In this document: positions 24,894 to 35,968 of the stretch, one piece after another
How the letters are laid out: each line of letters opens with the position of its first letter
Position numbering within the stretch: position 1 is the stretch's first letter
Assembly: GCA_018894105.1 (NCBI GenBank)
Contig: CM032126.1
Location: 4,057,001 to 4,121,000 of the forward strand
Origin: Jacaranda mimosifolia
Taxonomy: Eukaryota; Streptophyta; Magnoliopsida; Lamiales; Bignoniaceae
Direction: 5' to 3'
DNA length: 64,000 nucleotides
The notes under the pieces: generated by a model
Told to the model about the DNA's origin: nothing
The model's database searches: none
The model's input: the letters and a program-made list of their open reading frames with translations, nothing else
Translations under genes and position numbers: made by a program

Positions 24894-25860
24894 TTAAAAC
24901 TCTCCCAAGCGAGTTGAGGGGTTGACATGGAAAAGATACCAAAAATTGACGAAGGAAGGTTCGACATTGAAATATCGCATGATAATAATGAAGCCTATGA
25001 TGTTACGAATAGAATTGGGAAGTAATTGGGTTGGGCAGACACCCAAGGTCCTAATGATGTTGGCTAAGGCCTTAGATATCGAGAACCTCAACCCAACTTC
25101 TAGAACAGGCAGGTGGAAAGCTAACTATTCGGGGGAGGTTGATATATCTTCTGCCCAGCTTGGGGCATTATTATTCTGTAACTATTTGGAATAAAGAATT
25201 TGCTGCGAAGAGAAGTGATAATCTTGGGCCTACTTTGCTAGGAGCATTGAGGGGGTCGCTGTCATCGTTGGGATCAATGAAGAAACCATGCGACAACCCA
25301 GCATCACGACCACTCTGGTCGGAGCTTGAGGAAGAAGAAGTGGAGGAGTTACTGGAACCACCACCACCTTTACTTCCCCTTGGAGAAGGAGGGGGGATGG
25401 AGAAGGTGAAAAGGGAGGTTGAGAACTTTTGGCTATGGAGCAGGTCGAACAATAAATGAAGATAACAATAACAATAAGAACAAATAATGACACGCAAAGC
25501 AAAACTAAGAGGTCGTAAGTTGACACCTACTTGCTAATTTTCTATCGTCGATCGAAAGGTAGGTCTACTGGTAGAGAGGTCGAATGATCGACACCTATCT
25601 AAAACAGGAATACCGAGGATCGAAGAGGGACATAAGCTCTTTTGGTTGAAAGGTCGGGATTTTCGATCTAGTTGGGCGATATGCAAGTGGCGGAATGAAG
25701 GAAAGAAGTAGATTGGGGTTACCTATTTATAAGGGGTATATCCTCGGAACATGTGAAAGGATCTAACGGCCATCAGAGGGTGACCTTGAGATCAACGGCA
25801 TGGATCAACTTCCTCATTTATGACAACCTCTGTCATAAATGAGAAAGTTGGAGTGAAAAA

Positions 25861-26278
25861 TGATAAGGAAGAATTATTGAAAGACAAAAATGCCTTCATA
25901 CTTACTCAAAATCCCAAAACAGCCTCAGGATCCGCGTATTTTTAAATGGATCAACTCAACTGCCCAACCCGGGTACATGACCTAGAAAGATCTTGACCAT
26001 CCAAGGCAGCCACTTGTATACTCAGGGAGACGGACACATGGATTCAACAGTACCTTGCTCACTGAACCGTTAACTATAAATATCTCCTCATTTATTGCAA
26101 TGGGGGACTTTTGGATGAGATCAGACACCCACCTATACATCATATCCTCCTACTTAACGACTTACGTACCTCTACCTAGACAAACCCTTCAACCCAGAAA
26201 ACGCTCACCCGAGCTCCCATCTTTAGTCGACCTCTCGACCATCGACAAGTATACTGATTGTCATTTCTTGTGACATCA
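25861..26278 (+). repeat. 3' LTR of the Tat-like retrotransposon
   Basis: 418 bp, starts 'tgataaggaag' and ends 'gacatca', followed by the CCATG target duplication. It is preceded by a purine-rich 'ggagtgaaaaa' that may be the polypurine tract. Confidence 0.93.
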
Positions 26279-26848
26279 CCATGAATTCTAACCCAAATTG
26301 ACAACCATAGTATAAATCCTCAACATATCGACATCTAGTTCAAGCTCAAATTGGCTAATATATTCAAGCATTGATTGAAAATAAAATCTACATAAGTATA
26401 TTAAATCTTCTCACTTTAATTTTTAATGAGACGTGAGAATGATGAACTCAATTTGGATTTTTGTTAATTTTTTAATTACTTCAGTTGTAGATACGTTTGC
26501 TTCCGGTTGTGACTTTGAGACATTGTTAATTCTAGAATCCAAGACGTTGAGGTTGTTAGGGCTACTTCATTTGACTTTTGCTCCCAGACAACTGCAGACA
26601 TATGATAATTAATTTGTACTTTGGCAACAATTTCCTCTAAAAGGCAACAATAAATAACTCAAGGCGTTATGTATACTATACGTTTTCCTTGCTTCCATAA
26701 CGCGAACAATAGTCGCCAAACAAGGATTATAACATAAACAATAAGGACATAAACTCGAGTCTGCTTATAATAGCAGTTCACGAATTAATTATTTATACAA
26801 TAAATTTTTTTAATTTAATTGACATATTGGTGAGGTTGTATAGTACTA

Positions 26849-27157
26849 CACTATTAAAAAATTAAGCACCTGCCATGAAAAAATTGCTACAAAATTAATT
26901 TCATAGCTATAATTACAAATTTTCATAGTTTTTATTAATTATCAAATCCATAGAATTGCACGTTTAAAGCATAACAGATTAGGCACGCATTATCCTTAGA
27001 AAAATTAATATATATAAATGATTATTAAATACAAATTGGTCGTATCAAGGATTAGCTATGAGAGCATTGGTTTCGAATTTAGTTAAAACAATTTCGTAGC
27101 TAATGCTACAAATTTTCAGCATTAGTTATGGATTGACCATAGTTGATGCCTGTAGTG
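26849..27157. mobile_element. Possible small CACTA-like MITE
   Basis: Begins 'cactattaaaaaattaagca' and ends 'gatgcctgtagtg', so the outer CACTA/TAGTG words are inverted. The next bases (ttaagcacctgcc versus aggcatcaa) are only partly complementary. The inner part carries repeated 'tagctat' and 'agttatgg' words. The flanking bases allow an ACT duplication, but this is ambiguous. Confidence 0.35.
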
Positions 27158-27570
27158 TACTGAGTATTTTGAACAGTAATTATAGTTCAAACACAGAATA
27201 TTAGATGAAGAACTATTATAATTAAGAATGACAATAAATCGAATTTGGGATGGATGCGTCAAAATTTGAGATCCGCCAATTTTTTTTAAACTCGAGACTC
27301 AATAAATTGGACTCGTTAGACCTGTTAGTTACTTAGTTTAGAAAATAGGAAATTTTTCTTTAAAAAAAATAATATCATCATAATTTTCGAAGCATAAAGA
27401 AAATAATATGATCTCAAAGGCCAAGCCTCAGGTCAATACTGCGTTGGATTAGTTTGGGAAAACTGCCTAAGAAGTTGAAAATGGATAGAAAAAAATCAAA
27501 CTTTCCGTATACAATTAGATAGTTGTAGCTAGATTTGTTGAAATAATCCCACCAACCCCATAGTTCAGCA
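27158..27570. other. Spacer upstream of the small acidic gene
   Basis: AT-rich DNA, including a remnant with 'tttgggatggatgcg' style words near 27240-27300. The last 150 bases are the likely promoter of the gene at 27635. No other gene was seen. Confidence 0.4.
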
Positions 27571-27573
27571 CCT

Positions 27574-27582
27574 CTTATAAAC
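27574..27582 (+). promoter_or_regulatory. Putative TATA box of the small acidic gene
   Basis: 'cttataaac' lies about 55 bases before the start codon at 27635, a typical plant arrangement with a leader of about 25-30 bases. Confidence 0.5.
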
Positions 27583-27634
27583 AGCTTAAAATCTATCAAT
27601 TCCTCTGTAGATAAAAGTATTGCTAGCTCTCAGC

Positions 27635-27994
27635 ATGGCTCTAACTGCCAACTCCATTGAAGCACAATTTGAAGCAGCCAGCAGGCAAATCCAAGATCAT
27701 ATCAAACAAGAAGAATGCAGTCAAGAAGAAGAAGAAGAGGAGGAAGATCTTTTTGAGATAAATCTGGAAATAGTTAATAAAATCCCTCCACCACAATATT
27801 ACTGGGAGAGCTATTTTACTGCCGCCACAAGCAACACACTTTTAGCCAACTGCTTGCTCCCGATCGCCGCCGTGTCGAGCGCCGTTCCGACGGCGGTGAG
27901 GGCATGCGATGCCTTGCTGCCGTGGCCACCTCAACAGTACTCTTCCTCTTTGCAGGCTGCCGCCGTGGGTTATGGTGTTAATGGATGCAAATGA
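27635..27994 (+). CDS. Small acidic protein of unknown function
   Basis: A single-exon 119-residue protein, starting MALTANSIEAQFEAASRQ. It has an amphipathic N-terminus, then an acidic Glu-rich run (about residues 31-42, QEEEEEEEDLFE). A block with a conserved look follows: FEINLEIVNKIPPPQYYWES, then FTAATSNTLLANCLLPIAAV. The tail is Ala/Ser-rich and ends in NGCK. There is no signal peptide or obvious membrane span. A TATA box 55 bases upstream, normal codon use, higher GC than the surroundings and a clean stop support a real gene. I do not recognise the family; a small plant regulator is possible but is inference only. Confidence 0.7.
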   Translation: MALTANSIEAQFEAASRQIQDHIKQEECSQEEEEEEEDLFEINLEIVNKIPPPQYYWESYFTAATSNTLLANCLLPIAAVSSAVPTAVRACDALLPWPPQQYSSSLQAAAVGYGVNGCK

Positions 27995-28185
27995 AAAGGT
28001 TGCTATATTTTTAATTATGAGTTAATTAGTACTTATTTGCGGAGGAGATATGATATTTGTATTAATTTATATTGATGTGGGCTAAGATCCATGAATTATA
28101 TCTTGAAAATGAGAATGAAATTAATTGAGAAGTTCGATTTATAGCAGCTGTATTATATTATATAAGAAGAATGTATTTAATTTTT

Positions 28186-28505
28186 GGGCTAATTGAAATC
28201 ACCCTCAACTTATGGCCTCCTTTGCACATTATTACCCAACCATTGTCGATGTGCAATTTTACCATATGAACTAATTAAAATGTTCTCAGATACCACATTT
28301 GCTCATTTCCGATGGAATCTAACAAATGATCATTGGGCACGTGGGATGAAGGAAAAGAAATATTCTTGTTAGATTCCACCGGAAATGAGCAAATGTGGTG
28401 TTTGAGAACATTTTAATTAGTTCAAGTGGTAAAATTACATATCGACAACGATTGGGGGGTAATGTGTAAAAGAGGCCATAAGTTGAGGGCGACTGCAATT
28501 AACCC
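28186..28505. mobile_element. Mutator-type fold-back MITE
   Basis: Two long inverted arms (28186-28325 and 28366-28505) are separated by about 40 bases. The outer ends 'gggctaattgaaatcaccct' and the complement of 'gggcgactgcaattaaccct' match well. The flanks 'ttaattttt' (28177-28185) and 'tcaattttt' (28506-28514) agree at 8 of 9 bases, the 9-bp duplication expected of Mutator-like elements. RNA read through it would form a nearly complete hairpin. It lies about 190 bases beyond the stop of the small acidic gene. Confidence 0.8.
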
Positions 28506-31500
28506 TCAATTTTTTTCTTTCCTCATTCGAGTTCAAGAGTAATCTTTGAATAGCTCAAATAAAGTTGATTAGATCGAGGTTGGATTGATCTGCAGTCATT
28601 CTATATCTTGACAATATATACAAGTAAAATTAGATTTATTGAGAGTTGTCCAAGAAGTGAGCAATATATGTAAAGAAAATTTTAAATCCTAAAGAAAATT
28701 GCATACCCTAAAGGAACTTTTAAATCCTCTATTCTAATTCATATCTAACTTTTTATTCCATCTCATGAAATGTTTCAAGTGTGTATGAACTAGAGTAGAA
28801 GTATTTTTTAAGAAAATATTTAATGAACTTTGATATTTATTTATTCTGTAGAATAGAAGTAACACCATTTAACAGAAAAAGATTTGAACTAGAAAAAATA
28901 GACCTATCATGGAGCATTTATAGACAAATAATATCTGACAAATGATGACAATTTATATATACAATACAAATATATTCGCACGTGGCAATGATATTCAATT
29001 TATATTTTAAAATGAAAATCGGACATGATTTTTTAAATTGTTTAAAGATAAAAGATATTATTATGTATAAATTAATAATATGTAACACAAAAATTTTAAT
29101 TTTTGTACATGGAACAATTGTTAGTATGCATAAAAACAGAATATTTTTAGTATCAAACTTTTTCACATTTATAATTATTTTGGTGGTTACGAACAGGGAA
29201 TTCAATGCTTACAAAGAACGAATAGAAATTGTAGTTACCATTGATAAAAGAGTTATATCGATCGGACTTAGCTTCTCTTCAATACACATTTTTTTCAATT
29301 ACACTCAATTTACACTTAGAGAATTCGGGCTTTCTAAGATCCATAACTCAATACGTCTTATAATTGGTCAAAAGTTGATTTTGACCTAAAGGTTAAAAAT
29401 GTCATATAGCTTATGGTCGCTCTGGCAATAGGGGAAATCCTCTGGCAAATTATATGATAGCCCTTCCCTTTCCTTAATAGGTGCGAATATTTCAAATAAA
29501 AATAGTAATTAGTGGGCAAAAGGAATTGGTATAACTTTTCAACATAGTACATGAATACTCACACCTTTTGCCACACATTTCTCCCAGAAGTGACTAGGGG
29601 TCAATCGTACCTTAGTTGCACAAATGTTTGTAATTTTGGGATGGCTATAATTTAAGTTTTGTTCCCCTTATAGCAATTGAGAGTGTGAACTAATTTATAT
29701 ATTGTTTTTCTCTCATACCCATTAATGTGTTTTTTTTTTAAAGGATAAAATATCAATATCCGTCATATTTGGTGAAAGAAAAATATTTTATGGAGTTCGT
29801 CTTTTCACATTTAAAAATGGGTATGGGTACTGTCAAATGATGTTGTATGAAAATACGATAAATATATGCTTATTCAAATCATCGATTAAGAGTTTTTTTG
29901 TGATAAAATTTTATCCCAAAATTTTATGCAACATTAGATGTCGCTATTTTGTGAGGATGACAACTATATATATATATATGTATGTATATGTATTCAAGAG
30001 CCTCAAATAATACAAATTTTATATTACATTAAAGATATCGAAAAGTCTATTTCACATTTTCTTTTATAAAGACAGTATTATCTACCACTTGTGACAATGC
30101 ATTTCTATGATACTGATTTTTCACGTATAATAGCAGAACTAAGTATTGGCAAGGAGATTAGGTGCTATTGGATCACGATTCAAGAGAACTAAAGGAATAT
30201 TGTTGGGTGGTTATACATTCTTACTCCCTAAAATTTAAGGATCAATATTTGATCAAAACAAAATACTTTGTTGTAAAGTGATGCAGTTTAAAATCCTACT
30301 TCAATTCATTAGGGTATATAATTATGAAAATTAGCTGAATAGCCAATCCTCGTAATTTTTTTTTAATTACACATGCATATTTTATATGTGAGACTTATGT
30401 CATTAGATTAAAAGCTACTTCACTCGTAATTTCTTCTTGATTGAGTGAGAAATTCATTTTCATATTTTTTTAATGTGATTAGGAGATAAGTCATTGTAAA
30501 AACATAGTAAAAGAAAAAATAAAAATAAAAAGAAGGGTTCCTGGTGGTTGGGTGGGTGGGGTACTGGTAGGGGTGCCATGACGCGTTGGAAGGAATCACC
30601 CAAACATATATTGGAAAGCCAAAAGTTACTTATGTTACCAGAAAATCAATCAATGAGAGCCGCTGGACATCTCTCCAATTATAGTCCCATTGACACTAAA
30701 ATGTGGGTATAGTATCGGAGTGGATTGGGGCGGGATTTAATTCAACTTGAATCCGTACTGCATGTGTTTTGTAGTTTCTCAATTTGTTCCTATTTCACCC
30801 CATGAATTTTAAGAGTAAAAATTCGTATTTTACCCATAAAATATATGTGAAATTTAAATTCTATTCGATCCTATCCGCACATAATTATAAATTTTATTAT
30901 ATACTATGTATTATATAATTAAAAAATTTTATAATTTAATTAGACCATCATATAATTTATTTTTAAAAGATGAATTTTTTTAAAATAAAATCAACATGAA
31001 AAATTTAATTCAAATCAAAGTTGTATAATAGTACAAATTAATTTAACTAAATTAAGCAATAAAAAAATTAAAATTCACAGATTACATACTAAATGTGATA
31101 AAGAACGAATACTACCAAATACCAAGTTATGAGACCAAAAAATTACGTTTAAAATTAAATGCTATATATATATTGGTTAAAATTTTAAAAAAATATATAA
31201 ATAAATATTTCGAATCAAAATGGGGTGAGTTTACCATAAACGCAAATCCTACCCACCCTACAAGTATTAATATATAAATCCATCCTGTCCCAATTAAATC
31301 GGATAGGATTGAATACTTACTTGTCGGATTCAAAACGCCATCCCTACTAAAATGATTACCTGTCGATAGGGGGACAACACAGTACTATCTCTCAAAACAA
31401 GAAACTAACCATTATCTTTTAGTGGAGACCAGCTGACCATAATAACAATACAAGAATTAAAGCAAGAACAAGTACTTCCTCTCCCACTTAAAGTACTTAT

Positions 31501-31597
31501 AAATTCTTTCTACCTTGTTATCATAACAATTTCAGCTTTCATTAAGCTGATCTAACCAAGCCGAAGGGCCTGCGGTTAGCGGCCGTCCGGCACTTAT
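28506..31597. other. AT-rich intergenic DNA with SINE and transposon remnants
   Basis: No gene is supported. Open frames at 28982-29389 (plus) and 28918-29205 (minus) overlap, are AT-driven and resemble no protein. A minus-strand SINE of the local family lies at about 30352-30440. Around 30680-30760 and 31210-31350 there are paired GC-richer blocks ('ggattggggcgggattt' and 'atcctgtcccaattaaatc') that look like the two ends of a degraded DNA transposon. The remainder is unremarkable. Confidence 0.5.
30352..30440 (-). mobile_element. Degenerate SINE copy
   Basis: 'tatgtgagacttatgtcatt' followed by 'agattaaaagctact' parallels the minus-strand copies at 8422 and 35817. The box-B side is eroded and no target duplication was found. 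Confidence 0.45.
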
Positions 31598-33014
31598 TTA
31601 GCGCCTTCTGGCGGCGGTCTCCCGCTGTGCATTGAAGAAGACGGCGGCGACGGGGAGGCCCAGATCGTTTTCCGCCGCAAAACGGCGAGTGTTGAAGTAG
31701 TCTCTGGAAATCGGCAGGTTCGTCACTGTTTGTCTGCCTCTCTGCTTGAAAAGAACAAACACAAACCTGTGAATTCCTATATTTGGCCTCGGCATCTCAT
31801 AGCTCATCACCTGTTTTCCTGTTAAATCAAGAACATAGAAAATTACGAAATTAACCCCATAAAATCTCTTCTATTTTCTCCCAACTCTGTGTGTGTGTGT
31901 GAAAGATTTACTTACCGAATGCAGCATCTGTTGTGCCTGGAATGTCTGTGACTAACCTGTTTGATACATAAATATTCACCAGAATTAATTATTAATTTAT
32001 ATGTCTGTGTGTTGTGTGTGTGTGTATCATGATAAAGATTGCTCTCAATCAAATAGTTTCTCAAAGGCAAAAATATAATAAATTTTGATAAACATGTAAA
32101 AGACATTATTCTTTGATTAAATCATTGGTACTACATTTTATAAATTTCTTTTTTTAAAAAAGAAATTAATCTAGAAAAGGAAATTTCTATTAATTATTTC
32201 CATTATCATATGCAAATATTTCCAGTACCGAGTACCTGTGTAACAGTTAAGAAAATTCATTTGTATTTTGAAAACTTAACTTATAAGTATGAATTTTTAT
32301 TTAATGTGCAATAACCAAATTCTTAATGTTAAGGCAGAGATTATTGTAAATATGGTATCTAATTCTTGTAAGGCAATAATCCGCAGACAAAGCGGGCTTG
32401 ACGAGGTAGCATCTTCATTTGTATAATTTGTCTCAATTTCTATGATCTTTAAGTTCTACACAAGTGAGACTGATCAGAAAGTTTACATACTTTAAAATCT
32501 AAACATTTTTTTTTCCCGATGATTTCAAGCTATGACTCAACCATATATATTTAATTCCTTAACTTTATATATGTATATTTTGAAATAATTAATCCATAAT
32601 ATGTAAATATACCAGTGGAGGTGTTCCCTGAGATATGGATCACTAGGGCCTGGAACATCTGGGTCAGTCATAACCTGCAGCATGATTAATTAATACATAA
32701 AATTGTGGCCGTAATTAATTCAATAATTAATATATATATATATATATATGTATACATGATCTGAGTGAAATTAAATGAGAAAGAATTAATGAATTATATA
32801 TATGTGTCGGATAATTACCAAAGTGTAAAAAGTTCTCAAATCACCTCCTTCAATCTCAACCCTTGGAATGGTAGCAACAGCAGAAGGATAGAACTCATAT
32901 CCATTGCAGACTTGTTTATTGCCATAAGTGACACAGATTTTTATACTTGGACTGAAATAATCCAGAACATCCTCTATCACTCTCCCAACTATGAGTGGGT
33001 CTGAAATTCTTGCC

Positions 33015-33016
<2 letters not shown>
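31598..33016 (-). CDS. CEN-like: TFL1/CEN-like PEBP floral regulator
   Basis: Four exons with GT-AG introns: 33016-32819, 32674-32613, 31956-31916 and 31818-31598 (198, 62, 41 and 221 bases). The 62- and 41-base middle exons are the hallmark of FT/TFL1 genes. The product has 173 residues. Visible motifs are DPDVP (70-74), REHLHW with His84, GIHR (115-118) and [20 protein letters not shown] near the end, closing ARRR. His84 and Asp140 (in SRDYFN) correspond to TFL1 His88 and Asp144, which separate TFL1-type repressors from FT (Tyr85, Gln140). The expected role is binding 14-3-3 and FD-type bZIP proteins to delay flowering or keep meristems indeterminate. The outer loop reads KQRGRQTV, closer to FT/BFT than to TFL1. 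Intact. Confidence 0.95.

Positions 33017-33018
<2 letters not shown>

Positions 33019-33054
<36 letters not shown>
33019..33054. repeat. (GA)n microsatellite in the TFL1-like leader
   Basis: About 18 GA units, ending two bases from the start codon of the minus-strand gene. In its mRNA this is a CU tract in the 5' UTR. Confidence 0.9.
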
Positions 33055-33057
<3 letters not shown>

Positions 33058-33122
33058 GACAAGAAAATTATTAAGAAGAAACTTGAACTTGATCCCTTTG
33101 GACAGGGAAAGAGAAGAGCCCC

Positions 33123-33133
33123 ATATATATATA
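33123..33133 (-). promoter_or_regulatory. Putative TATA box of the TFL1-like gene
   Basis: A TATATATATAT stretch (minus strand) about 110 bases upstream of the start codon, giving a leader of about 75-80 bases that contains the CU tract. Confidence 0.45.
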
Positions 33134-33477
33134 GTGTTAAGAAGCATATTCTTTGGTATGCATTGAACTCCAAAGGTCCGCCAAAAGCTTGCATGTCGAA
33201 TGAAATAGTACAGAAAATTATCGTCAAAAATAAATATTTAGTCCTATTAATAACTTATTCTCTTGTCCATACATATGTAAAGTTCATTTTATCTTAAAAC
33301 AATCTTTGGAAAGATGAGAAAAAAAGAGCAGATATAGCGTCAAAATGATGATCAAATCCATCAGCAAATATGAAAGTTCAATCACATTAAAATACTGACA
33401 TGAAAATATAGTTACTGGAAAATTTTGTTCTAAAAAGACACGTCATCTTATAAACTATTTGAAACCTCTTGACTTAG

Positions 33478-33866
33478 AAGGTGTTTGGGTGAGCTTATAA
33501 GTTCTTTAAAACATCTTATAAGATGTTTAAGAGCTTATAGGTTGATAAAAAATGTTTGGTAAATTTTTTTAAAAAAGAGCTTACAAGATTTATAATAAGA
33601 TGTTAGGAGCTTATAAACTCTTTTTAAAAAAGTAAGGAGACCCTAACTTATTTTTAAAATCTTAACAAGCTCGTTCATTTTTAACCATTTTAATTACAAA
33701 ATTATCATTATTAACATCTTATAAGCTTCAAAATCATATTTTATCCAAACATGCACTTCAACAACTTATTTTAAAAATAAGATCTAACATTTTATAAGTT
33801 TCAAAAATATCTTATAAGATATAGAAGCTTATAAGATGTTTTAAATAAGTTTAGCCAAACACCCTC
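33478..33866. mobile_element. MITE with GGTGTTTGG ends and 'CATCTTATAAG' repeats
   Basis: The left end 'aaggtgtttgggtgagctta' is complementary to the right end 'taagtttagccaaacaccct'. Both arms carry several 'aacatcttataag' words. It is non-coding. A related, truncated sequence lies at about 63100-63345. It sits about 350 bases upstream of the putative TATA box of the TFL1-like gene. Confidence 0.6.
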
Positions 33867-35816
33867 TTACTCAATATAAAGAATTTTTGGACATCAATTG
33901 AAAGAGCAAATCTAAAACCGATCCCCACCACTCGCGACTCAACACTTGTCGTTGTTCTTCTTTGGTTTTTAACTCTACTACGAACTCTTTTTTTATAGCT
34001 TAGGGTTTTTATTTATTTTCTCAAAACTAGGAAAGGATTAATGAAGCACAATTATAGTGTAATACAAAAAATTACACATAAATTGAAATGCTTTATCAAT
34101 GCTAAAGCAAGGATATTAGAACCAAACTTTAGTTTGAGAAGGACTTTATTTATATTAAATTACCTATGCACCAAAAGTTAATAAAGCCGGAAGGGAAGGG
34201 CACGTCGCACTACAAGAAAAAGAAAATTAATACTAATTATATATACAAAAGTAACTAATATTTTTATTTTATCAAAATATTAAATATATATATATAATTA
34301 TTCAATAAAATTAAATGACAAATATACAATAATAATTCGATGACAACAGAAATTATTAGTGAATATTCTGTTAAAACATTTTTTATATAATTAAACCATC
34401 ATTACATATGTATAATTGGTAATTATTAATTAACAGTGTTAATAATTTAAACAGAATACTTAATTATTACCTTTCCATTTTCTAAGTTATCTCAGTGAGG
34501 GTCCCAAGGAATTAGTTCTTCATAGGCTGGACAGCTAAACAAAGAAAATATTGTGGAACCATACCATTGAACTCACCTATGTCAGATATAAATTATAGTC
34601 CAATTGAACTTAGAATGTGGGCCCAATTCAGCAATTTGTCATATTTTACTTCAAAATGAGTAGAAAAATTTAAAGACAAGAATTTACAGCATGGGTTTTT
34701 TTCTGCTTCTGGTAAGAAAGAATCCATGCTTTGTAGCAAATATAAGAAGAAAAATTATTCTTGGAATAGGCATATAGATTATATATATATAGATATAGTT
34801 ATGATCAGGAGCATAAAGAAACTCCACCACACACATGGACAGACATTAATGGCTGCTAATGGTGTTGAGAATTTCATATGATCATCAGTAGATCATCAGT
34901 GAAAAATATACTTTTGGACAATTCTTAATATGGCATTGTAAGAATTTTGGGTGAGAAACAAAAGTAAGTTGGGACTTTAAGACTTCATGGGATGATATGT
35001 TTACATGATCCCACGTTTGTTCCTCCTCACTGCCTCCTTATTCTGATTCATTTTTTGTGGGCTCGTTTGCTTTGAATGATGTGATTAGAAGTGATGTATA
35101 AGCAAATGAATACATTTTAAGTTCATTATGATAGAATATCTTAATTTTATATTTGGTTGATAAGATTAATATATAAATAAATTAAAATATAATATATAAA
35201 TTTACTGTTATATCCTTTATACTTTTTAACAAGTTTTTCACAATTTCCTCATTCTTCCCCATTCTTAGGAACAAGGTTTAATTAGAAATAAGATAAAAAA
35301 TAGGCCATATTTGATCTTTGTAATTCTTATCACACCAAATAAAACATTCTCCCCTTTGATCCCTTTTTCAAAAGCAACAATAAATAATGTTAGGTCTATA
35401 ATTTATCAAGAGCTTTTATTAATTGAAATAAATATTAAAAAAAGTTTAATTACATATATATCATATTCCATCATGCCAAGCAAACAAGTCCAAGGGTTGC
35501 CATATTCTTGATCATTTAATTAGATTATCTTGTAGATGGAAAGTTGATTTGTGGGCATATGCCAACATGTTTTAAAAACTTCCAACTGATTAAGTAATTG
35601 GTCTATTGATAGTGCTCGATATATGTCTGAAGTTTGGAATTCAAATGGCAATACATACATGGGTGTAAGTGAATACTATCTCCATCATAGTTTTGGTGCA
35701 TCAAGGAACTTGGCCTCTGAAGTATATTTTGTTGGTGAATGAATAATATATATATATATTCTATTTTATTTATTTAAATCATTATTTCCAAGAAAAATAA
35801 TATAAAATATATACAT
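33867..35816. other. AT-rich intergenic DNA
   Basis: No gene is supported. A lone 'cactacaagaaaaag' near 34208 resembles a CACTA end, but no matching partner was found. The remainder is AT-rich spacer with short TA runs. Confidence 0.45.
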
Positions 35817-35968
35817 TTTTTTTATTTATGCACACATACATCAGGAGTCCGTTTGGGTTCGAACTCTTAACCTCCTATATTATGCGAGAGACTTATGAAG
35901 TTATGCCACAAGCCACTCAGCGTACATGCCGCTGGGCTTGAATTCCTGACTTCTCACATCATTAATTG
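35817..35968 (-). mobile_element. SINE of the local family
   Basis: The minus strand holds 'gacttatgaagtt' and 'gggttcgaactc' (box B). It is flanked by the 11-bp repeat 'aatatatacat' (35806-35816 and 35969-35979). A second partial motif ('gggcttgaattcctgac' near 35934) suggests a partly doubled or composite copy. The end toward 35817 is T-rich, which is the A-rich tail in the element's own sense. Confidence 0.6.

Larger units (their letters stand above)
20233..25497 (-). pseudogene. Antisense extra ORF of the retrotransposon, split by CACTA
   Basis: Minus-strand coding fragments lie between integrase and the 3' LTR. In order they are: a Pro/Gly/Ser-rich leader (about 25497-25171); a domain with TQLLPNSIRNIIGF and FVNFWYLFHV (about 25090-24900), resembling the 'putative gypsy type transposon' domain; DDKLTFSSNDEPSWDEGF (about 21900); an acidic KKCKRDEEASAAAPDEDSEP segment (about 21600); and a coiled coil with VELLKKEVEWMKIELSSSQ to the TGA at 20233. 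Stops and frameshifts break it, and the CACTA element interrupts it at 22005-24893. Extra antisense ORFs are a recorded feature of Tat-lineage elements; their function is unknown. Confidence 0.7.
13585..26278 (+). mobile_element. Ty3/gypsy LTR retrotransposon, Tat-like, decayed, with nested CACTA
   Basis: A 12.7-kb element bounded by 418-bp LTRs that begin TG and end CA. It is flanked by the perfect 5-bp target duplication CCATG (13580-13584 and 26279-26283). Internal order is gag, protease, reverse transcriptase, RNase H, a second (archaeal-type) RNase H, integrase, 58-bp tandem repeats, then an antisense reading frame. Integrase after RT with a doubled RNase H is the pattern of the Tat lineage (Tat, Ogre, Retand, Grande). 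By eye the LTRs differ at about 40 of 418 sites (near 10%, mostly transitions), so the insertion is old. Many stop codons make it non-autonomous. A CACTA element occupies 22005-24893. Confidence 0.93.

Noticed and set aside
13585..26278. Possibility that the nested block is an integrated plant virus
   Set aside because: LTRs, CCATG duplication, gag-pol order with integrase after RNase H, and the doubled RNase H all fit a Ty3/gypsy retrotransposon. There is no envelope, movement or coat protein.
28918..29389. Overlapping open frames on both strands (135 and 95 codons)
   Set aside because: Both arise from low stop density in AT-rich sequence and are rich in Ile, Phe, Asn and Lys. They contain no motif.
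32995..33297. Plus-strand frame with a run of Arg-Glu
   Set aside because: It is the antisense of the CU repeat and start of the TFL1-like gene; the Arg-Glu run is the GA microsatellite.
34208..34225. CACTA-like end 'cactacaagaaaaag'
   Set aside because: No matching inverted end or 3-bp duplication was found, so it cannot be called an element.
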